Below, piece by piece: positions 1 to 12,585 of a DNA stretch of 64,000 nt; within the stretch, counting starts at the first letter, position 1; each line of letters begins with the position of its first letter. A program made the position numbers and the translations under genes. The DNA is from Rhabditophanes sp. KR3021 (lineage: Eukaryota > Nematoda > Chromadorea > Rhabditida > Alloionematidae), in the NCBI GenBank assembly GCA_963281155.1, contig CAUJLY010000001.1, positions 9,176,001-9,240,000 on the forward strand, given 5' to 3'. The notes beneath the pieces are model-generated. The model had not been told where the DNA came from, did not search any database, and saw only the letters and a list, made by a program, of their open reading frames with translations.

Positions 1-1
1 T

Positions 2-2411
2 GTTGAGAATGTTCCGGCTTCAAAAGCAATGAATGACGCTTTGATGGCTAATATCGAGAACTATTTCACGTACTTGCAAACGAATGGAGGAGCTAATGAA
101 TTTTCCCTAATCACATTCGATGATGTTGATGTTAATTATATCATTTCCACAAGTGATTCAGACAGATTCATTGCTAAATTATCGCAAACCTTAACCACTG
201 TCCCAGGAGTACAAGCGGGAACTTTGACCAGAGCCGTGGATGCGATTGATGCAGCTGTCTCGTCTGTCCTTTACAAGCCAACAACCATCTACCTGTTCAC
301 TTCATCTGGAAGCAAAACACCTACCAATATCATCACAACTTCTCACAAAGTAGGAAGAACCAAGACTGAAGTGAATGTAATTTATGTCGGAGATGAAAAT
401 AATCCTTCTTTCCCTAAGCCAGACAGTACTGAGTATATGTACTTGGCGTTATTGGCTTATTCTTCAGGGGGACGTTTAGTCACAGTTGGGGCTAGTAAGG
501 TTCCAGACGTTGTTAATAGTTTGCTGGCTAATGCGCAGGCAGAAAATGCTTTTATTCAAGACCAATTCATTATGAATCAAGGATCCGGATCTGTTTATTT
601 CCCTATTGAAAGAAGGGCTGATTACTTTACTATTACTATTCGCGGAACCAACATTAATATTCCTGAAGCTGTTCGAGTATTTTCTGGGAATGGAGGTGAA
701 ATCGTTCCATCACCTAGTGGTATATCAGTATTCTCTCCTAATTACATCGCTTACACCTTCTACAAAAACACCAACTTCCTAGGTTACTCTGGCATCTGGA
801 AAGTCCTGGTAACAAATGGAGGAACTGAAGTACAAGTGCAAGTGAGAGCTAGTACAAGAGTACATGTAAATATTGGCTTCGTCCCAGACCAAAGCCAAGA
901 CTACGTACACCCACAACCGCCATTTACAACAGGAGCCGTCCCAAGCACTTACATCACTGCCCAAGTCAGCAATGCCGAGTACATGAATCAACAAGTTTTC
1001 CTGGAGACGATCCGTGTTTATACCGCGCAACCACGTCAACAGCCAATCACAACCTCATACATGGGTTTGTTGAATTATCGGGATCCAGCTGGGTGTGCCC
1101 ACCAATACGTGACTCCTAAAATACCAGAAGTCAAAGCCAATATCGCGAATGTGTTCGCTATTCAAGTGAACGGACAAGATGAACTCGGAACAAGTTTCCA
1201 AAGAATACAATTCTATCCTTTCGGACCTACTATCTGTGGAAATGGAAACAGCCAAGATCCGATAAGTGGCTTCTGTATTTGTGGTTCTACAATGTATCAA
1301 GGTGACGATTGTACTGTTCCAGTTTGCCAAAATGGAGGAACTGCAGACATCTCTGTGTGTAATTGTGCTGTCGGGTTTTATGGAGATTTCTGTGAAAAGG
1401 TTCTGACTCAGGGTGGAGCGGGGACAACTGTTGGACCAGTAAGTTAGATTTGGGGTCCGTCATTTAGTCATCTTTTTATTTATAGCCACTCACAACTACC
1501 ATGGCTGCTTCAACTACAATCGCCGCTTCAACAACTACAGTGATCGCTTCAACAACTGTTGCCACAGTAAGTTAATTAAGATCTTTTTATGTTTTGCTTT
1601 TTGTCCGCTTTAGTCCATTAATTTGGTCCCTTTTGTACATCACTTTTTTGCTTTTGTACGCTTTTTTTTGCTTTTCAAATAAATTTATATTTAAAAGAAA
1701 GTTTTGTTCAAATCTAAATAATATTTTTTAAAGAATTCATTCTCAACAACAATTGTCGCTCCAGTCGTAACAACCACCTTAGCTCCAGCCACAACAACTC
1801 TGAATGGCCCTGCCGTCACAACCACTCTATACCCATTCTGTGTAGATCCCCTATCCAATACCTATTACATCATGTACTCAATCGACAACACCCAACTCAC
1901 CGATTCCGTGTCATCGGTCAAAAAGCAAACTGATTTAATCCAAGCCAATAACCAAATAGGTTTTCATGGCAATAACGCAGAACAAGAAGAAATTTACTCA
2001 ATAGGATCATACCTCTACCACAGTCAATCCTTCTACTCCCAAGACTTCGACTACTTGAATATGATCTTCACAAATATAACCAGCCAAGGAGTAGAACCAA
2101 GTGGAACCTTAAAAATCAAACAAGTAATCTTAGACATTTTGTCGAACGACAACATCAGCGACCAAAACATATACACCGCCGCTCCAGCCCTTGTCTTCTT
2201 CATCAACAACAATATCGGTGATGCAGGAGCCGCCAAAAAAATTATCGCCACTCTAAGTCTATCTAACCTAAAGTTCTTTGCCATTGTCTTAGATCAAAAT
2301 TATATGGCGGTAGCACAAGATGTAGTTGGAAGTGATAACACATTGCTTTACACTAATCAGCCAGATATAACTACGTGGTTGTATTCAAGGATTTGTATGC
2401 ATTTACATTAA
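2..2411 (+). CDS. Secreted vWA-EGF protein, 3' part (5' end outside window)
   Basis: The reading frame is open from base 2, so the N-terminus lies upstream of the window. Exons 2-1438, 1486-1566 and 1734-2411 join in phase 0 through short introns (47 and 167 bp) and give about 731 residues. The first part looks like a von Willebrand factor A fold (hydrophobic strands FSLITFDDV and TIYLFTSSG). A beta-rich region follows, then two EGF-like cysteine modules at about 1230-1395 (CGNG...FCICGS...DDC and CQNGG...CNC..GFYGDFC). Exon 2 and the start of exon 3 encode a Thr/Ser/Ala-rich linker, probably O-glycosylated. A second, degenerate vWA-like domain without an obvious MIDAS motif ends the protein. 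An AATAAA lies at 2489-2494. Nematodes have many such vWA/EGF/lectin secreted proteins (IRG-7-like), often gut-expressed and linked to immunity; this assignment is by architecture only. Confidence 0.75.
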
Positions 2412-3474
2412 TTTTGTGTGATTATATATTGAAGTTTGTATTTTTTTGATGCGATAATGAAAAAATGTAATGATATTGAGTTTGTGTCAATAAAATATCT
2501 TGTTGAAGATATTTTTAGATGGGTTCAATGCATTTAATATAGTTATTTTTTTACCTTTTAATGAGAGATTTTTGAAAAGATTAAGGTATTTTAAAAGGCT
2601 TTTTTTGGAGTTAACGTTTTTTACAAAATTTCTATCACTTTTCAACTTGTAGGAGGCATAAAAAAGATATTGGCATTAGTTGAAAAGTTTTAGTCGACGG
2701 TGGAAAAAGCTGGCAGAGATGCCAAAAATGACTTTTCCTGAAAGGGATATTAAGTTTGATTCTACAAGATCAAAAATGCTGCAATCGTGTTTGGATTGCT
2801 CAAATTATTCTGAAAAAGTGAATCCCTCTATTGTTTGAAGGTTTAAATATTCCACTAAAAAGTATGAATTTTTTGAAAAATACAAATATTTTGGCTTTTG
2901 TCTATCTTTTTAGAAAATTGATTTGCCCATCAGATTAAGCATATTGTGAGGAACATTGCATCATTTAAATTTAACAAACCATCAAACGTTGTTGTTGGTT
3001 GAAAGAATAAAAGATATAGAGAACAGGTAGATCATAAATCATAGGTAGAAATTATGAACAACCGAATGATGCCTTAAAAGACTGTGAAGCAGCTATAACA
3101 GGGGAATTGGATAGTGTATGGATTGATTCTATTATAGAATATCAAGACAAAATATATTGTGGATGGCATGAGATAAGGAAATGGGAGGGAGTATTTAACA
3201 TTTGCAGTGCGTTGATTGATAATATTGGGTGTAAGATATTGTTTGATGGATATTGCAAGGGTGTTACATATCTTGTTAGGTTTAAAAATTGATATGGACA
3301 TATTGTAGATTGACTCGATTTGAGAAAGAGCAATGGATATGGGATCAAATTGTAGTGGGTTGAGACTAAATATATTTGAATAAACTATGATTTATATTAA
3401 AATAGTTTATTACTGAGAAAAAATGTATGGAAGCATTTTGGATGGCTTTAATTTATTTGTAGTTAAATTATGTA
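2412..3474. other. Intergenic spacer with coding-like remnants
   Basis: This holds the polyadenylation region of the vWA gene and, on the minus strand, the tail of the receptor gene. Two plus-strand open stretches look protein-like: 2719-2838 (from an ATG, with QSCLDCSNYSEK) and about 3051-3292 (no ATG, with CGWHEIRKWEG and FDGYCKGVTYL). They are in different frames, with no convincing exon joins and no recognised family, so a decayed gene is the best reading. Confidence 0.3.
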
Positions 3475-4335
3475 CTAATTTGCCCAATTCAGCACCCTTC
3501 GAACCTCTTTATTGCATACAATCAATATAAAAGGATCCGTGAATAGATAAATAAAAGTATTCATATTTGAAGCAAAGTCCACATTGATAAATGGGATATG
3601 CAGAGTAAATAAAGCTTTATGAATCATTCCATTTGCAAAAATAGATGTCGTAACAAAAAAACATTGGAATGCAAATATATTTTCAATTGTAAAAATTGTG
3701 CATTTTTTGATGTGTTGATTAGATGACACTGTTGTTCTTATCTTTGCTATCACGCTGTTTCTTTTTTTCAAAATTAGTCTAATAACTAAGATATCCATGA
3801 TTAATTCAACTACAAAAGATGCTGAAGTAAAGTGAATAGACAAAATATTATTCAACAAATATTTGCATGGAGTGTCTAAATACTCGATTGTCCTAGTAAC
3901 TTCTTTAAAGTAACAAACGCAATTATTGTCAACAAACGGCACCACGCCAAAGGAACCAATCAACCACGCCAATAAAGTAAACATCAACGAATTTTTTGCA
4001 TTAAATGTCATGTAATAAAAAGTAGGATAATAAACGGCAATTACTCTATTTAAACATTGCAACACATGCCCGACTTTCAAAACCACCCACAAATACATAT
4101 AAAAAACACCTGTCATTTTTTGGCGAAAATTTATTTTACTTGCATCGCCTTGGGTAAAAGGATACAAGGTCATGTATCCACGCAAAATAATTAGCAAGGA
4201 TTCGTTAATTGATATACTGAAGCAAATGTAACCAAAACAGTTTTTAAAAGACTTAAGTTTGATTATAAAATAAATAGCAATGGTATGGCAAATTAATCCA
4301 ATAAAAATGACTGCAATGTAAGTAATTTTGTCCAT
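3475..4335 (-). CDS. Seven-transmembrane chemoreceptor-like GPCR (Srx/Srsx-like)
   Basis: A single-exon gene of 286 residues starts at ATG 4335. Hydrophobic segments are spaced as in a seven-helix receptor: YIAVIFIGLICHTIAIYFII at the N-terminus, then FGYICFSISIN, MYLWVVLKVGHVL, LLAWLIGSFGVVPF, a helix near VVELIMDILVIRLI, FAFQCFFVTTSIF, and the last helix ending DPFILIVCNKEVRRVL. LNRVIAVYYP after helix 3 is the DRY-like position, and the CNKEVRR tail resembles the end of helix 7 in nematode srx and srsx receptors. It should sit in the plasma membrane, typically of sensory neurons, but the ligand is unknown. A minus-strand AATAAA overlaps 3452-3457, just after the stop. No signal of decay is seen. 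The subfamily choice is by resemblance. Confidence 0.75.
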   Translation of the reverse strand: MDKITYIAVIFIGLICHTIAIYFIIKLKSFKNCFGYICFSISINESLLIILRGYMTLYPFTQGDASKINFRQKMTGVFYMYLWVVLKVGHVLQCLNRVIAVYYPTFYYMTFNAKNSLMFTLLAWLIGSFGVVPFVDNNCVCYFKEVTRTIEYLDTPCKYLLNNILSIHFTSASFVVELIMDILVIRLILKKRNSVIAKIRTTVSSNQHIKKCTIFTIENIFAFQCFFVTTSIFANGMIHKALFTLHIPFINVDFASNMNTFIYLFTDPFILIVCNKEVRRVLNWAN

Positions 4336-5462
4336 TCAAAATAATAAAAACGTAGACAATTATTTAATTTTTGATGCCAAATAATATGTTTGTTCGTTAC
4401 CTGGGTATATTATATGAATTTATTCTTGCATTAGATATTTGCTCATTTGTTAAGATATGCATCAATTATATATACATGTTTTATATAACGACATGAATTT
4501 GAAATTATTATGAGTTACTAGAATACGATAGTGCATAAAATATAAAGAAACAGCTAATTAATTATTTGTTAGGTGAGTTTGATTTTCAATGCAATTATTG
4601 TCTTCATACTCTTCCTTTAATTTGTTTGTTTAAAAAGTAAAGACAATAATGAGGTCGACAGCTTCATTAGAATATCTAAAAGTTATAGTAATTCATTTAT
4701 ATTACAAGACTATTGTTTGGGTTCATATAAAGTAACCGCTGAGTTGACTGATGTCTAAAGATAATAAAAAAATTGTTTTGTCATTACAGGCAATTGATAC
4801 GGAGAAAAGAATGTAAACTTTCACATAACGAATAATTTTGAACAAATGTTAAAAGTGATTATTCCATATTATAAACAGACATCAGAACCCCAACTTCTGC
4901 AATAACTATAAATAACACTGCTATCAAATGTAAATATTGTGAATACTTAATTAATATTAATTCAGATTTTAGAATTCACCTTTAAGAACATTGACGATGT
5001 TTTGACTTATCAGAAAGTCTAACCAAGTCATTAAGTATTATCACAAATTACCAACCCTTGAAATGAGAAGCTGTATGTTGTGATGATATTGTTTAGATCT
5101 ATCACAACAAAATAATTCAACTTTTTTATCGAATCAAACACACAAATAAAAGATTCTTCAAATATATTTGATAAGTTCTATTTGTATATACGTTTAGAAC
5201 ATCTCCTAGAATTGTTTAATCTATGCAAATGTAATAATAACGTCTAATCACATTTTTTAAAGATTTAAATTTACAAATATCAAAAAGTACCTTTATTTCC
5301 ATGGACCGATTAGTATGGAGGTGTCTATTGTTTTTAATTGATGACATCATAGTACCTAATCAAATGATACACAAATGATCTATTTTGTTATCAGCAAATA
5401 GGACAGATTAATCTCTGTACATATAAAATAAAGTCCAATACTTTTGTATTGCATATTAAATT
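4336..5462. other. Shared upstream region of divergent GPCR and S28 genes
   Basis: The genes on either side are transcribed away from each other, so this 1.1 kb should hold both promoters. It is AT-rich with no coding stretch that I can support. A TATA-like tract (ATATAAAATAAAG, about 5421-5433) lies roughly 30-40 bases before the ATG of the peptidase gene. Confidence 0.4.
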
Positions 5463-6916
5463 ATGAAAATTATTCTTCCGAAATCATTACTTTTATTGGT
5501 TGTTATTTTTGCAATTGTTCAAAGCAAACCTGCCAAAAAACACCGATCATTTCAATTCCTTCAATACGAATACTTTCAAGCAAAATTATTGGTACAATAC
5601 TGATAATTATGTACCCGGAGGTCCTGCTTTCTTGATGATGGGTGGAAATAAAGAAGCCACCAATTTTTGGACCACTCATGAGAAAGTGCAATTTACTGTT
5701 TTGGGCAAGGCTTCAGGGGCTGTATTATTTGAACTGGAACATCGTTACTATGGATCTTCTAATGCTACCGTTAATTTGTCTACAAAGAACCTGAAATATT
5801 TGAGTTCAAGGCAAGCTTTAGGTAAATTAAGATTAAAATGACATTTGACATGTATTTGTAGCTGACGGGGCTGCTTTTATTAGATCCATCAATTCTAATC
5901 CACAATTTGGCCTATCCAACAAAACGAAATGGGTCACTTTTGGAGGAGGTTATTCGGGAGCATTGGCAGCCTGGATGAGACAAATGTATCCAAATTTAGT
6001 TCATATGGCTGTTGCCAGCAGTGCTCCACTTACTGGTGTCGTTGACTTTTATCAAGGTTTGAATGTGGTTCAACAAACTCTTGCCAATTATAATCCAAAG
6101 TGCGGTAGTGATGTAAGTGCCGGTTTTGCTGCACTGGCCAAGCTACTTAAGACTACAGACGGACAAAAGCAAGTAACAGCCGCTCTTAATTTGTGTGATG
6201 ATTGGTCTAAACTTACTCCTGATGATATTCAATTCTTCTGGAACGACCTTACTCAACAGTACTTTCGAATCGCTCAATTTGGAGGTTCAAACATTGGACA
6301 GTATAGAAGCGTTCAAACAATAGACAATTTGTGTGCTTTTCATTTAAGAGCAAGTACAAGTCCGTATAAAAATGTGATTGATGCCGCTAGATGGATTTAT
6401 GCAATTGAAGTTGGAAGTGAATGTCTCGATGTAAGCTATGAAGAATACATTGCCTACTTGAATGTGCCGCAAACTGCTCAATCTGCAATAGACACCAGAG
6501 CCTGGATATACCAATCCTGTACTGAATTTGGCTTTTTCCCAACAACCGACAATAGTGCCGCTAATTATTGGGGCCATTTGATAGACATAAACTGGGCTTC
6601 TAAAGAATGCAATCTTTTGTTTGAAAATACAATCACAAACACCACACTTGCCAATGCCGTCAAAAAAACAAACACTTACTATGGGGGAGCTGACAAATTT
6701 AGAGGTTCACGTGTCATCTTTTCTAATGGTTTAAATGATCCGTGGCATGTACTAGGCCTGTTGACTTCAACTAACAACAACAATTATGAAGTTGCCATCA
6801 CAAAGGGAGCTCACTGTGAGGACATGTATGAAGCAAGTGATTCTGATTCTACTTCCTTAGTTCAAGGACGTGCACTAATTGCTGCTAAAGTTAAGGAATG
6901 GTTAGCCATTGATTAA
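5463..6916 (+). CDS. S28 serine carboxypeptidase (prolyl carboxypeptidase/PRSS16-like), one-base frameshift near the 5' end
   Basis: S28 enzymes are secreted or lysosomal serine peptidases that cut after proline. Exon 1 (5463-5821) and exon 2 (5862-6916) join through a 40-bp intron in the conserved QALADGAAF segment. The triad is complete: Ser in GGGYSG (about residue 151), Asp in NGLNDPWH (about 412) and His in KGAHCED (about 437). The only ATG at the expected place, 5463, opens a good signal peptide (MKIILPKSLLLLVVIFAIVQS), but this frame stops at about 5604. The mature enzyme (NTDHFN...) is in the next frame and has no ATG of its own. The switch falls in a run of six A at 5535-5540; one A fewer would give about 470 residues, close to family length. 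So this is either an assembly or sequencing indel, or a recent pseudogene. The rest of the protein looks fully constrained. Confidence 0.85.
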
Positions 6917-8471
6917 TTATTATTTGATGTAAACAAACTTCATGCATTACCTTTATTAAAGATCTTCTCATTCCAAAATTTGGTACCGGAATTCATCTTG
7001 ATTTCTGAATGCATATTAACCTCAGGGTGGGGTTTTAGAATTGTCTTAGTAGCTTTTAACTGACTTACATCAAAATCAGAGGTAGATCACTATATATGTA
7101 ATTAAATATATATGTCAAACTGATTTTTGCTAAAAACGATTTAAAGAAATTATTACTAAACTTATTTAAACAATGATAAAGAATATTTTAAACTGTAAAA
7201 AATTATAGAGTACAAATTTAAAAAAAGGTAAAATTAACATTCGCGCCACAGAAATAAAAAATGCAAATGTTAATATATTCGTTTATTAGAAGTTTGGATT
7301 GTGTTGTAATCCAGCAAAAAATTGTACCTCGTCTGGCATATAATCTTAAGCCAATCAGATACGAGGGTCGTTTGATGTTACCTTTCAAGCACATCTATTT
7401 TCCTTTTTATATTTTAGGTGATTCCAGATATTTGTTGTTAATCTAACCACAAGTTGTAATGCTATCTGATGTAATTTGTGCCTTTTCACAAGAGTTTCCT
7501 TCCAAACCATCTGAGTATTTGCTTATAATTTATTCCAAAATTGAATAAAAATGTATACTCAAATTGAACTTAGAAACTTTCCAGTTATTTGGATGGGGTA
7601 TCTCCCATGTTTTCAAATATTCTTGTTTAATAAAGCATTCATCAACAAAATAAAGTCCATTTATTTGTTTAACATCAAGAAAACGAGGTATCAGTGTTCG
7701 CCCAATCACATATTAGTAATTTGGTCCCTCGTAATGATGGTATTTAGTTATACCTTTATATTTGGATTTTTCCCTTACTTTCTTTTTGATTTGTTCAAGT
7801 TTTAGGTTTGAGATGACTTTTAATTACCAGCACATGTTCCATACACATCCAACAAATACTTTATGATAGATATTTGGTATGAATATATATTTATTTAAGT
7901 GGGGATATGTATATAGAGAGGGGGGAATGCTTAGGAGGCTTGATAAAGGTGACTTGAATGGGTATAATTCCACTAATCTACCTGAGATATCAGACACTTT
8001 AACTTTTGTGTATATAATACAGCAATAAAAATCTCGCTTATTTTTTGTTATTAAAAATGAATCATTCTATAGATCAGGGCCAATTATGTAAACATAACGC
8101 ATTGATCGAAAATTAAATCAGTAATATTACTCATATTTTATCAAACATTATTGTATTTACCGCCAATTAATATCCGAGATATTGATGCTTTTCGTTATCA
8201 TTAATACATATATATTCAAGAAGTCAATTATAATTTATGTTTAGACAATTATTTTACAACTTAATAAGAAATGGTGTTTGAATATTTTCCTAATTTGGTA
8301 ACAGCCAACTTTGGTAAATATGCATTGATTAAAGAAACTTTCGAGATGATTTTATCTGAACATACTAAGTATTCATATCATTTAATAAAGATGCAGCAAA
8401 AGGTATATTAGTATAAATTTAATATGACGTATGTCTTTAAGAGAAAAGAATCATATCGAAATGTCTTTTAC
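6917..8471. other. Intergenic spacer
   Basis: AT-rich. It contains small open frames (for example 7551-7805, from an ATG) with hydrophobic, low-information translations and no family signal. I see no supported gene. The last few hundred bases precede the tRNA pair. Confidence 0.4.
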
Positions 8472-8544
8472 AGCATTGTGGCGCAGAGGTTAGCGTGCTG
8501 GGCCCATAACCCAGAGGTCGGTGGATCGAAACCACTCAATGCTA
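8472..8544 (+). tRNA. Initiator tRNA-Met (CAT), copy 1
   Basis: A full cloverleaf of 73 bases can be folded. The acceptor stem AGCATTG pairs with CAATGCT. The D-arm is GCGC/GCGT, the anticodon stem is CTGGG/CCCAG with loop CCCATAA (anticodon CAT), and the T stem is GGTGG/CCACT. Features specific to eukaryotic initiators are present: an A1:T72 pair, three G:C pairs at the base of the anticodon stem, and a T-loop reading ATCGAAA instead of TTCGA. It is therefore the start-codon tRNA rather than elongator Met. A T-run (ATTTTTTG) just downstream fits a Pol III terminator. There is no intron. Confidence 0.95.
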
Positions 8545-8618
8545 TCAATTTTTTGTCACCTTTTTGAAACCTTTGACTTATTTCTTTCAAAATCAAATCA
8601 TGTTAAAGTCTCTTTTAC

Positions 8619-8691
8619 AGCATTGTGGCGCAGAGGTTAGCGTGCTGGGCCCATAACCCAGAGGTCGGTGGATCGAAACCACTCAATGCTA
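8619..8691 (+). tRNA. Initiator tRNA-Met (CAT), copy 2
   Basis: Base-for-base identical to the copy 147 bases upstream, with the same initiator hallmarks (A1:T72, GGG/CCC anticodon stem, ATCGAAA T-loop). The shared sequence extends into the flanks on both sides: CTTTTAC before the gene and CTATC(A/G)ATTTTTTGTC after it, so the Pol III terminator was copied too. Confidence 0.95.
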
Positions 8692-10513
8692 TCGATTTTT
8701 TGTCCTTTTAACAACAAGTATTACAAATATTAGGATATTACATTTAAAGTTCCACTTTAGAAGGTCTTTAAATATTCTTTAATCATTTGTAATTACCCCT
8801 CGTTTTAATGTAAGAATGAAGGGAAAATAATTGGCAGACCCTTTTTTAACTATTATTACATTGAACAAATTTTAGAAACATTACTTTTTTATAATTTATA
8901 TCTTACTTTGGTATTTGTTTGTTGTAATAAATTAAAATAAATAAATGTAGTTATCAGCAAATACTGATTTTGTTGTTGAAAATTCTTTATTTTAATTTTT
9001 ATAGCACTGAATAGTCTATTAGTGATTACTTCCTAAATTTTGGTTAAACAAGTTTCATATCAATCACGCTATATAAGTGGATCATTCCTGAAAAGATGAT
9101 AAATTAAAACGTATAAGAAGAAGTTATAAAAACTATTTTTACTCCATAAATTGATAACGAATGCTTTAGTATTTGCCTTTTAAATTAACAGATTGCACCT
9201 TATGGTTTTGAAAAATATTATTTGTCAAAATGTACGTCAACAAGCAAATTAGTTATTTGTTTGTCCTTAAATCCAAGGAATATATTTTATTGTTCTAAAT
9301 CTGAATTTAAATCAAATAGATAATAATTATTTTGTCACTAATAATACATTAAGTTATTTATTAGGTTTTGATGCACTTGTTGTATTGGATACTTTACAAA
9401 CATTTGTATGTGATTTTGTGTTCCCGTGGAATTACCTAAAATAATGGTTATTTTATGGCCAACAGGGAATTTTGTTCAATTGCCGGCTCTTATACAAATA
9501 TTAACTCAAAGTTACAAATTTTGATAATTGTAAGATGTAATTTTACTTAATATGCACACACATTTTTACAAAATATACATATCAACATTTGAATATAATA
9601 TATAGCAATTAAAAGATATTGCAAAGAAAATAAATTATAATAGATATTGCAATTTTTTACAATTTTACTAACAATATACATAAATTAACATTATTCAATA
9701 AAATTTATTTAGAGAAAAGTATCAAAACGATGTCCAGGACAACTTTTAATAATGGGTGTAATATAGTATATCAAAACGTTATTTTAAATGAGTTCTTTTT
9801 TAGTTATGCACTTACATTAACTTTAACCAGCACCATATAAATCTTTCAATGCCAACAGTTATATTTAAAACGAGATTGTGTATTGTGCGATCGAGATGTT
9901 ATAAATGATCTTACACTACTTATTTGTGCTCTGATTCCGTTAAACTACTTATTTCAAAATCAAGTTACATTTATAATGCCGGTTTGGGGTAATTATATTT
10001 GAAACCAACTTTAATACATTATTCATAAAAAATATAAATTTTAAGAGAGAAATTTAATTTTAAAGAAGTAAGTGCATTCTTGACATCATTCATCGTAGTT
10101 TATTTTTTTGCGATACATTTATAATTATCAAGTGATTTATAACGAGTCAAAACGACTTTATTAAACCACATACTATTAAAATATACCTGCAAATAAAACA
10201 CAATCAAAACTTAGAAACAGGAAACAAAACACCTGATATCCATTCACAAATTTGATGAACATAACTTTCGTTACTTTTTTACTCACAACTACAAGATAAA
10301 CCATGTTAATTAACAATCTGACAATAGAAAATTTACAATTCATCTAAAAAAATAAATGAACAAACTTAAACACATCTTTTATTGTCATCTTTTTTTATTC
10401 TGAATTTGAAGGTATTTAACAAAATGATGAAAAGTATCAAGACAACAACCATTTATTTGATATTTTAAATCTATATTTTAATAATTTGACCAAATACTAT
10501 TACTTCTCAAAAG
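8692..10513. other. Intergenic spacer
   Basis: 1.8 kb of AT-rich sequence, with no open frame or RNA gene that I can support. The 3' end holds the promoter of the DUF229 gene. Confidence 0.4.
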
Positions 10514-12585
10514 ATGTCTACAAGAGGAGTCTTCTTGTATGTCTTATTTTTAACAATGGCATTTAATTATTCTTGTTTATCTAAAAGAATCAAAACTGTC
10601 CAACACAAAGATAATAAGAAAACTAATTATTGGATGACGTGCCAACATTTAATTAAAAACACAACATACCAATCAAGTTACCTTCCATTATTTAAAGACG
10701 CTGATATACCTTTAAATAAAAAAGAACAAAATTATATCACATGGAAGATTCCTAGATGTGATCTAATTCCGATAAAAAGACGATTCTTCAGAACTTTAGC
10801 TGATGGAACATTGATCAAAACAAAGAGACAACGAAGTGTTAAATGCTTTGTTAGCTGTCTTTATTCTCCTAACGAGCATCAAATGCTTCGGGGGCCTAGT
10901 GCTTTAATCAAAAGAATAAGACCAGGTTGTGAAGTTTATGATGTTAAGTGTTTTGAAAAGGGAGCAACCGTGTTTTATGACAAATTTTTGAAATTTAAAC
11001 AAAAAAGTGAGTTTACTAAACCACAAAATCCATTCGGACACATACAACCAAAATTAGAACCCATGAAAAATAAATATAATGTTTACATTATTACTGTTGA
11101 TTCCATATCTACTTTTGCGGCTTTTCGAGGCTTCAACCAAACTATTAACTACTTAAAAAAACAACACAATGGAGTATTCTTTAAAAATGTAAATAAAGTT
11201 AGTGAAAACAGGTAAACCTTGGAAATACTGGACATTAATATTTATTTCTACAGTTTGCCAAATGCTCTAGCCTTTTTAGTTGGCAAAAAGGCTGTTGATG
11301 TTCAAGATATTGAGTTCAACAGACCAACGATCCCCAATGATTTTGATAACAACCCAACTAATACATATTTAGACAAAAAAGGTTTCATAAATTTCATTTA
11401 TGAATACAGAAAGTATGTAACCTTATCTTCAGAAGATGCCAAAACAAATGTATTTTACAAAGAATCTTCTGTTGGGATGAAAAGAAAAGTAGCTCACCAT
11501 ACTTCTCAACCCTTCCAATTTATGAATGGACCAAAAAGTTTTAGTCATGATGGTATTTATCATAATCAGTATGATAACAAATGTGACTGGACTCATAAAA
11601 CACATTTAAATTATTTAAAAAATTATATCAATTCATACTCGAATATTCCGAAATTCGGGCATGTCTGGTTGTCTAGAATATCTCATCTACGTTTTGAAGG
11701 CCACAACATGTTTGACACATTTTTTGAGGAATATTTTCGAAGCATTCAAAAAGAAATGGACAATAGTTTTGTATTCTTTATGAGTGATCATGGCTTTAGA
11801 GTGGGTAATCATTAGTAAGTTTAAATTATTTTATTTATGTTATTAATTTAAGTTGCAAAAGATGTGTTGGAGATTTTGTTACGTCAGTCAAAGGCGATTA
11901 TGAAAACAAGAATCCATTCCTGGTAATGACAATACCGAAGCCACTACGAGGTTATCAAATGATGAATAATTTAAGAGAAAACAGCCACAAACATTTGTCC
12001 CATTTTGATACATACGCGACTTTATTAGATATAGTGACAGAAGCAGACAGAACAAATTACAAAAATTTGTCCACATTTGATTTTTCTTCTATAGTTGGCA
12101 GCAAATATTCTGGAGAAAGTTTATTTAGACCAATTAATGAAACAGAACGAGATTGTTATTCGATGGGGATATCTTTTCAATATTGTCTAAAAACAATGCC
12201 TTTTATCATATTAAAAAATATATCAAGTCATTCTAGGACAATCCTCCACAAAGCTATCATTGATGAAGTAAATAAAAAAATGGTCCAAGCAAAATTGAAA
12301 AGTGAGTGTGATATTTTAATTCCCAAATATTCAAGACATCCTAAAATAGAATACGTTGTTACTAAAAATCAAAAGTTGTACTGGAAAATCTCAGCCCATG
12401 CTGTACAAGGAAATTATCTCTTTCAGGCTTATTTTGATTCAAATTTAACTTATATCAAAGATACTATGCTGAGAATGGATGTAATGTTGGGAACTGATTA
12501 TTGTGTACAAAAAAGTCCATCTAAAGTTTATTGTCATTGTAAGATGTCTAAAGATCAATGGTTACGGGCAAATAATATTGGATAA
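10514..12585 (+). CDS. DUF229 sulfatase-like secreted protein
   Basis: Three exons, 10514-11211, 11254-11814 and 11853-12585, join through introns of 42 and 38 bp to give 663 residues, the usual family size. The N-terminus is a signal peptide (MSTRGVFLYVLFLTMAF). DUF229 proteins belong to the alkaline phosphatase/sulfatase superfamily and are much expanded in nematodes; their substrate is unknown. Visible family landmarks are YIITVDSIS (Asp about 196), the VSENSLPNALAFLVGKK segment that spans the first intron, CDWTHKTHLNYL, HVWLSRISHLRFEGHN, and MSDHGFRVG (Asp411, His412) as a metal-binding motif. YENKNPFLVMTIP follows the second intron, as in relatives. A Cys-rich end (DYCVQK..YCHCKM) may form disulfides. 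It is probably extracellular or in the secretory pathway. Confidence 0.88.

Larger units (their letters stand above)
8465..8706 (+). repeat. Local tandem duplication containing the initiator tRNA
   Basis: Two units of about 95 bases (roughly 8465-8556 and 8612-8704) contain the whole tRNA plus short flanks. They are separated by about 55 bases of unrelated sequence. There is a single difference in the copied 3' flank (TCAATTTTTT against TCGATTTTTT), pointing to a recent copy or gene conversion. Confidence 0.8.

Noticed and set aside
7551..7805. 84-codon ATG-started frame
   Set aside because: Hydrophobic and Phe/Ile-rich as expected from AT-rich sequence by chance; no signal peptide-like order, no family.
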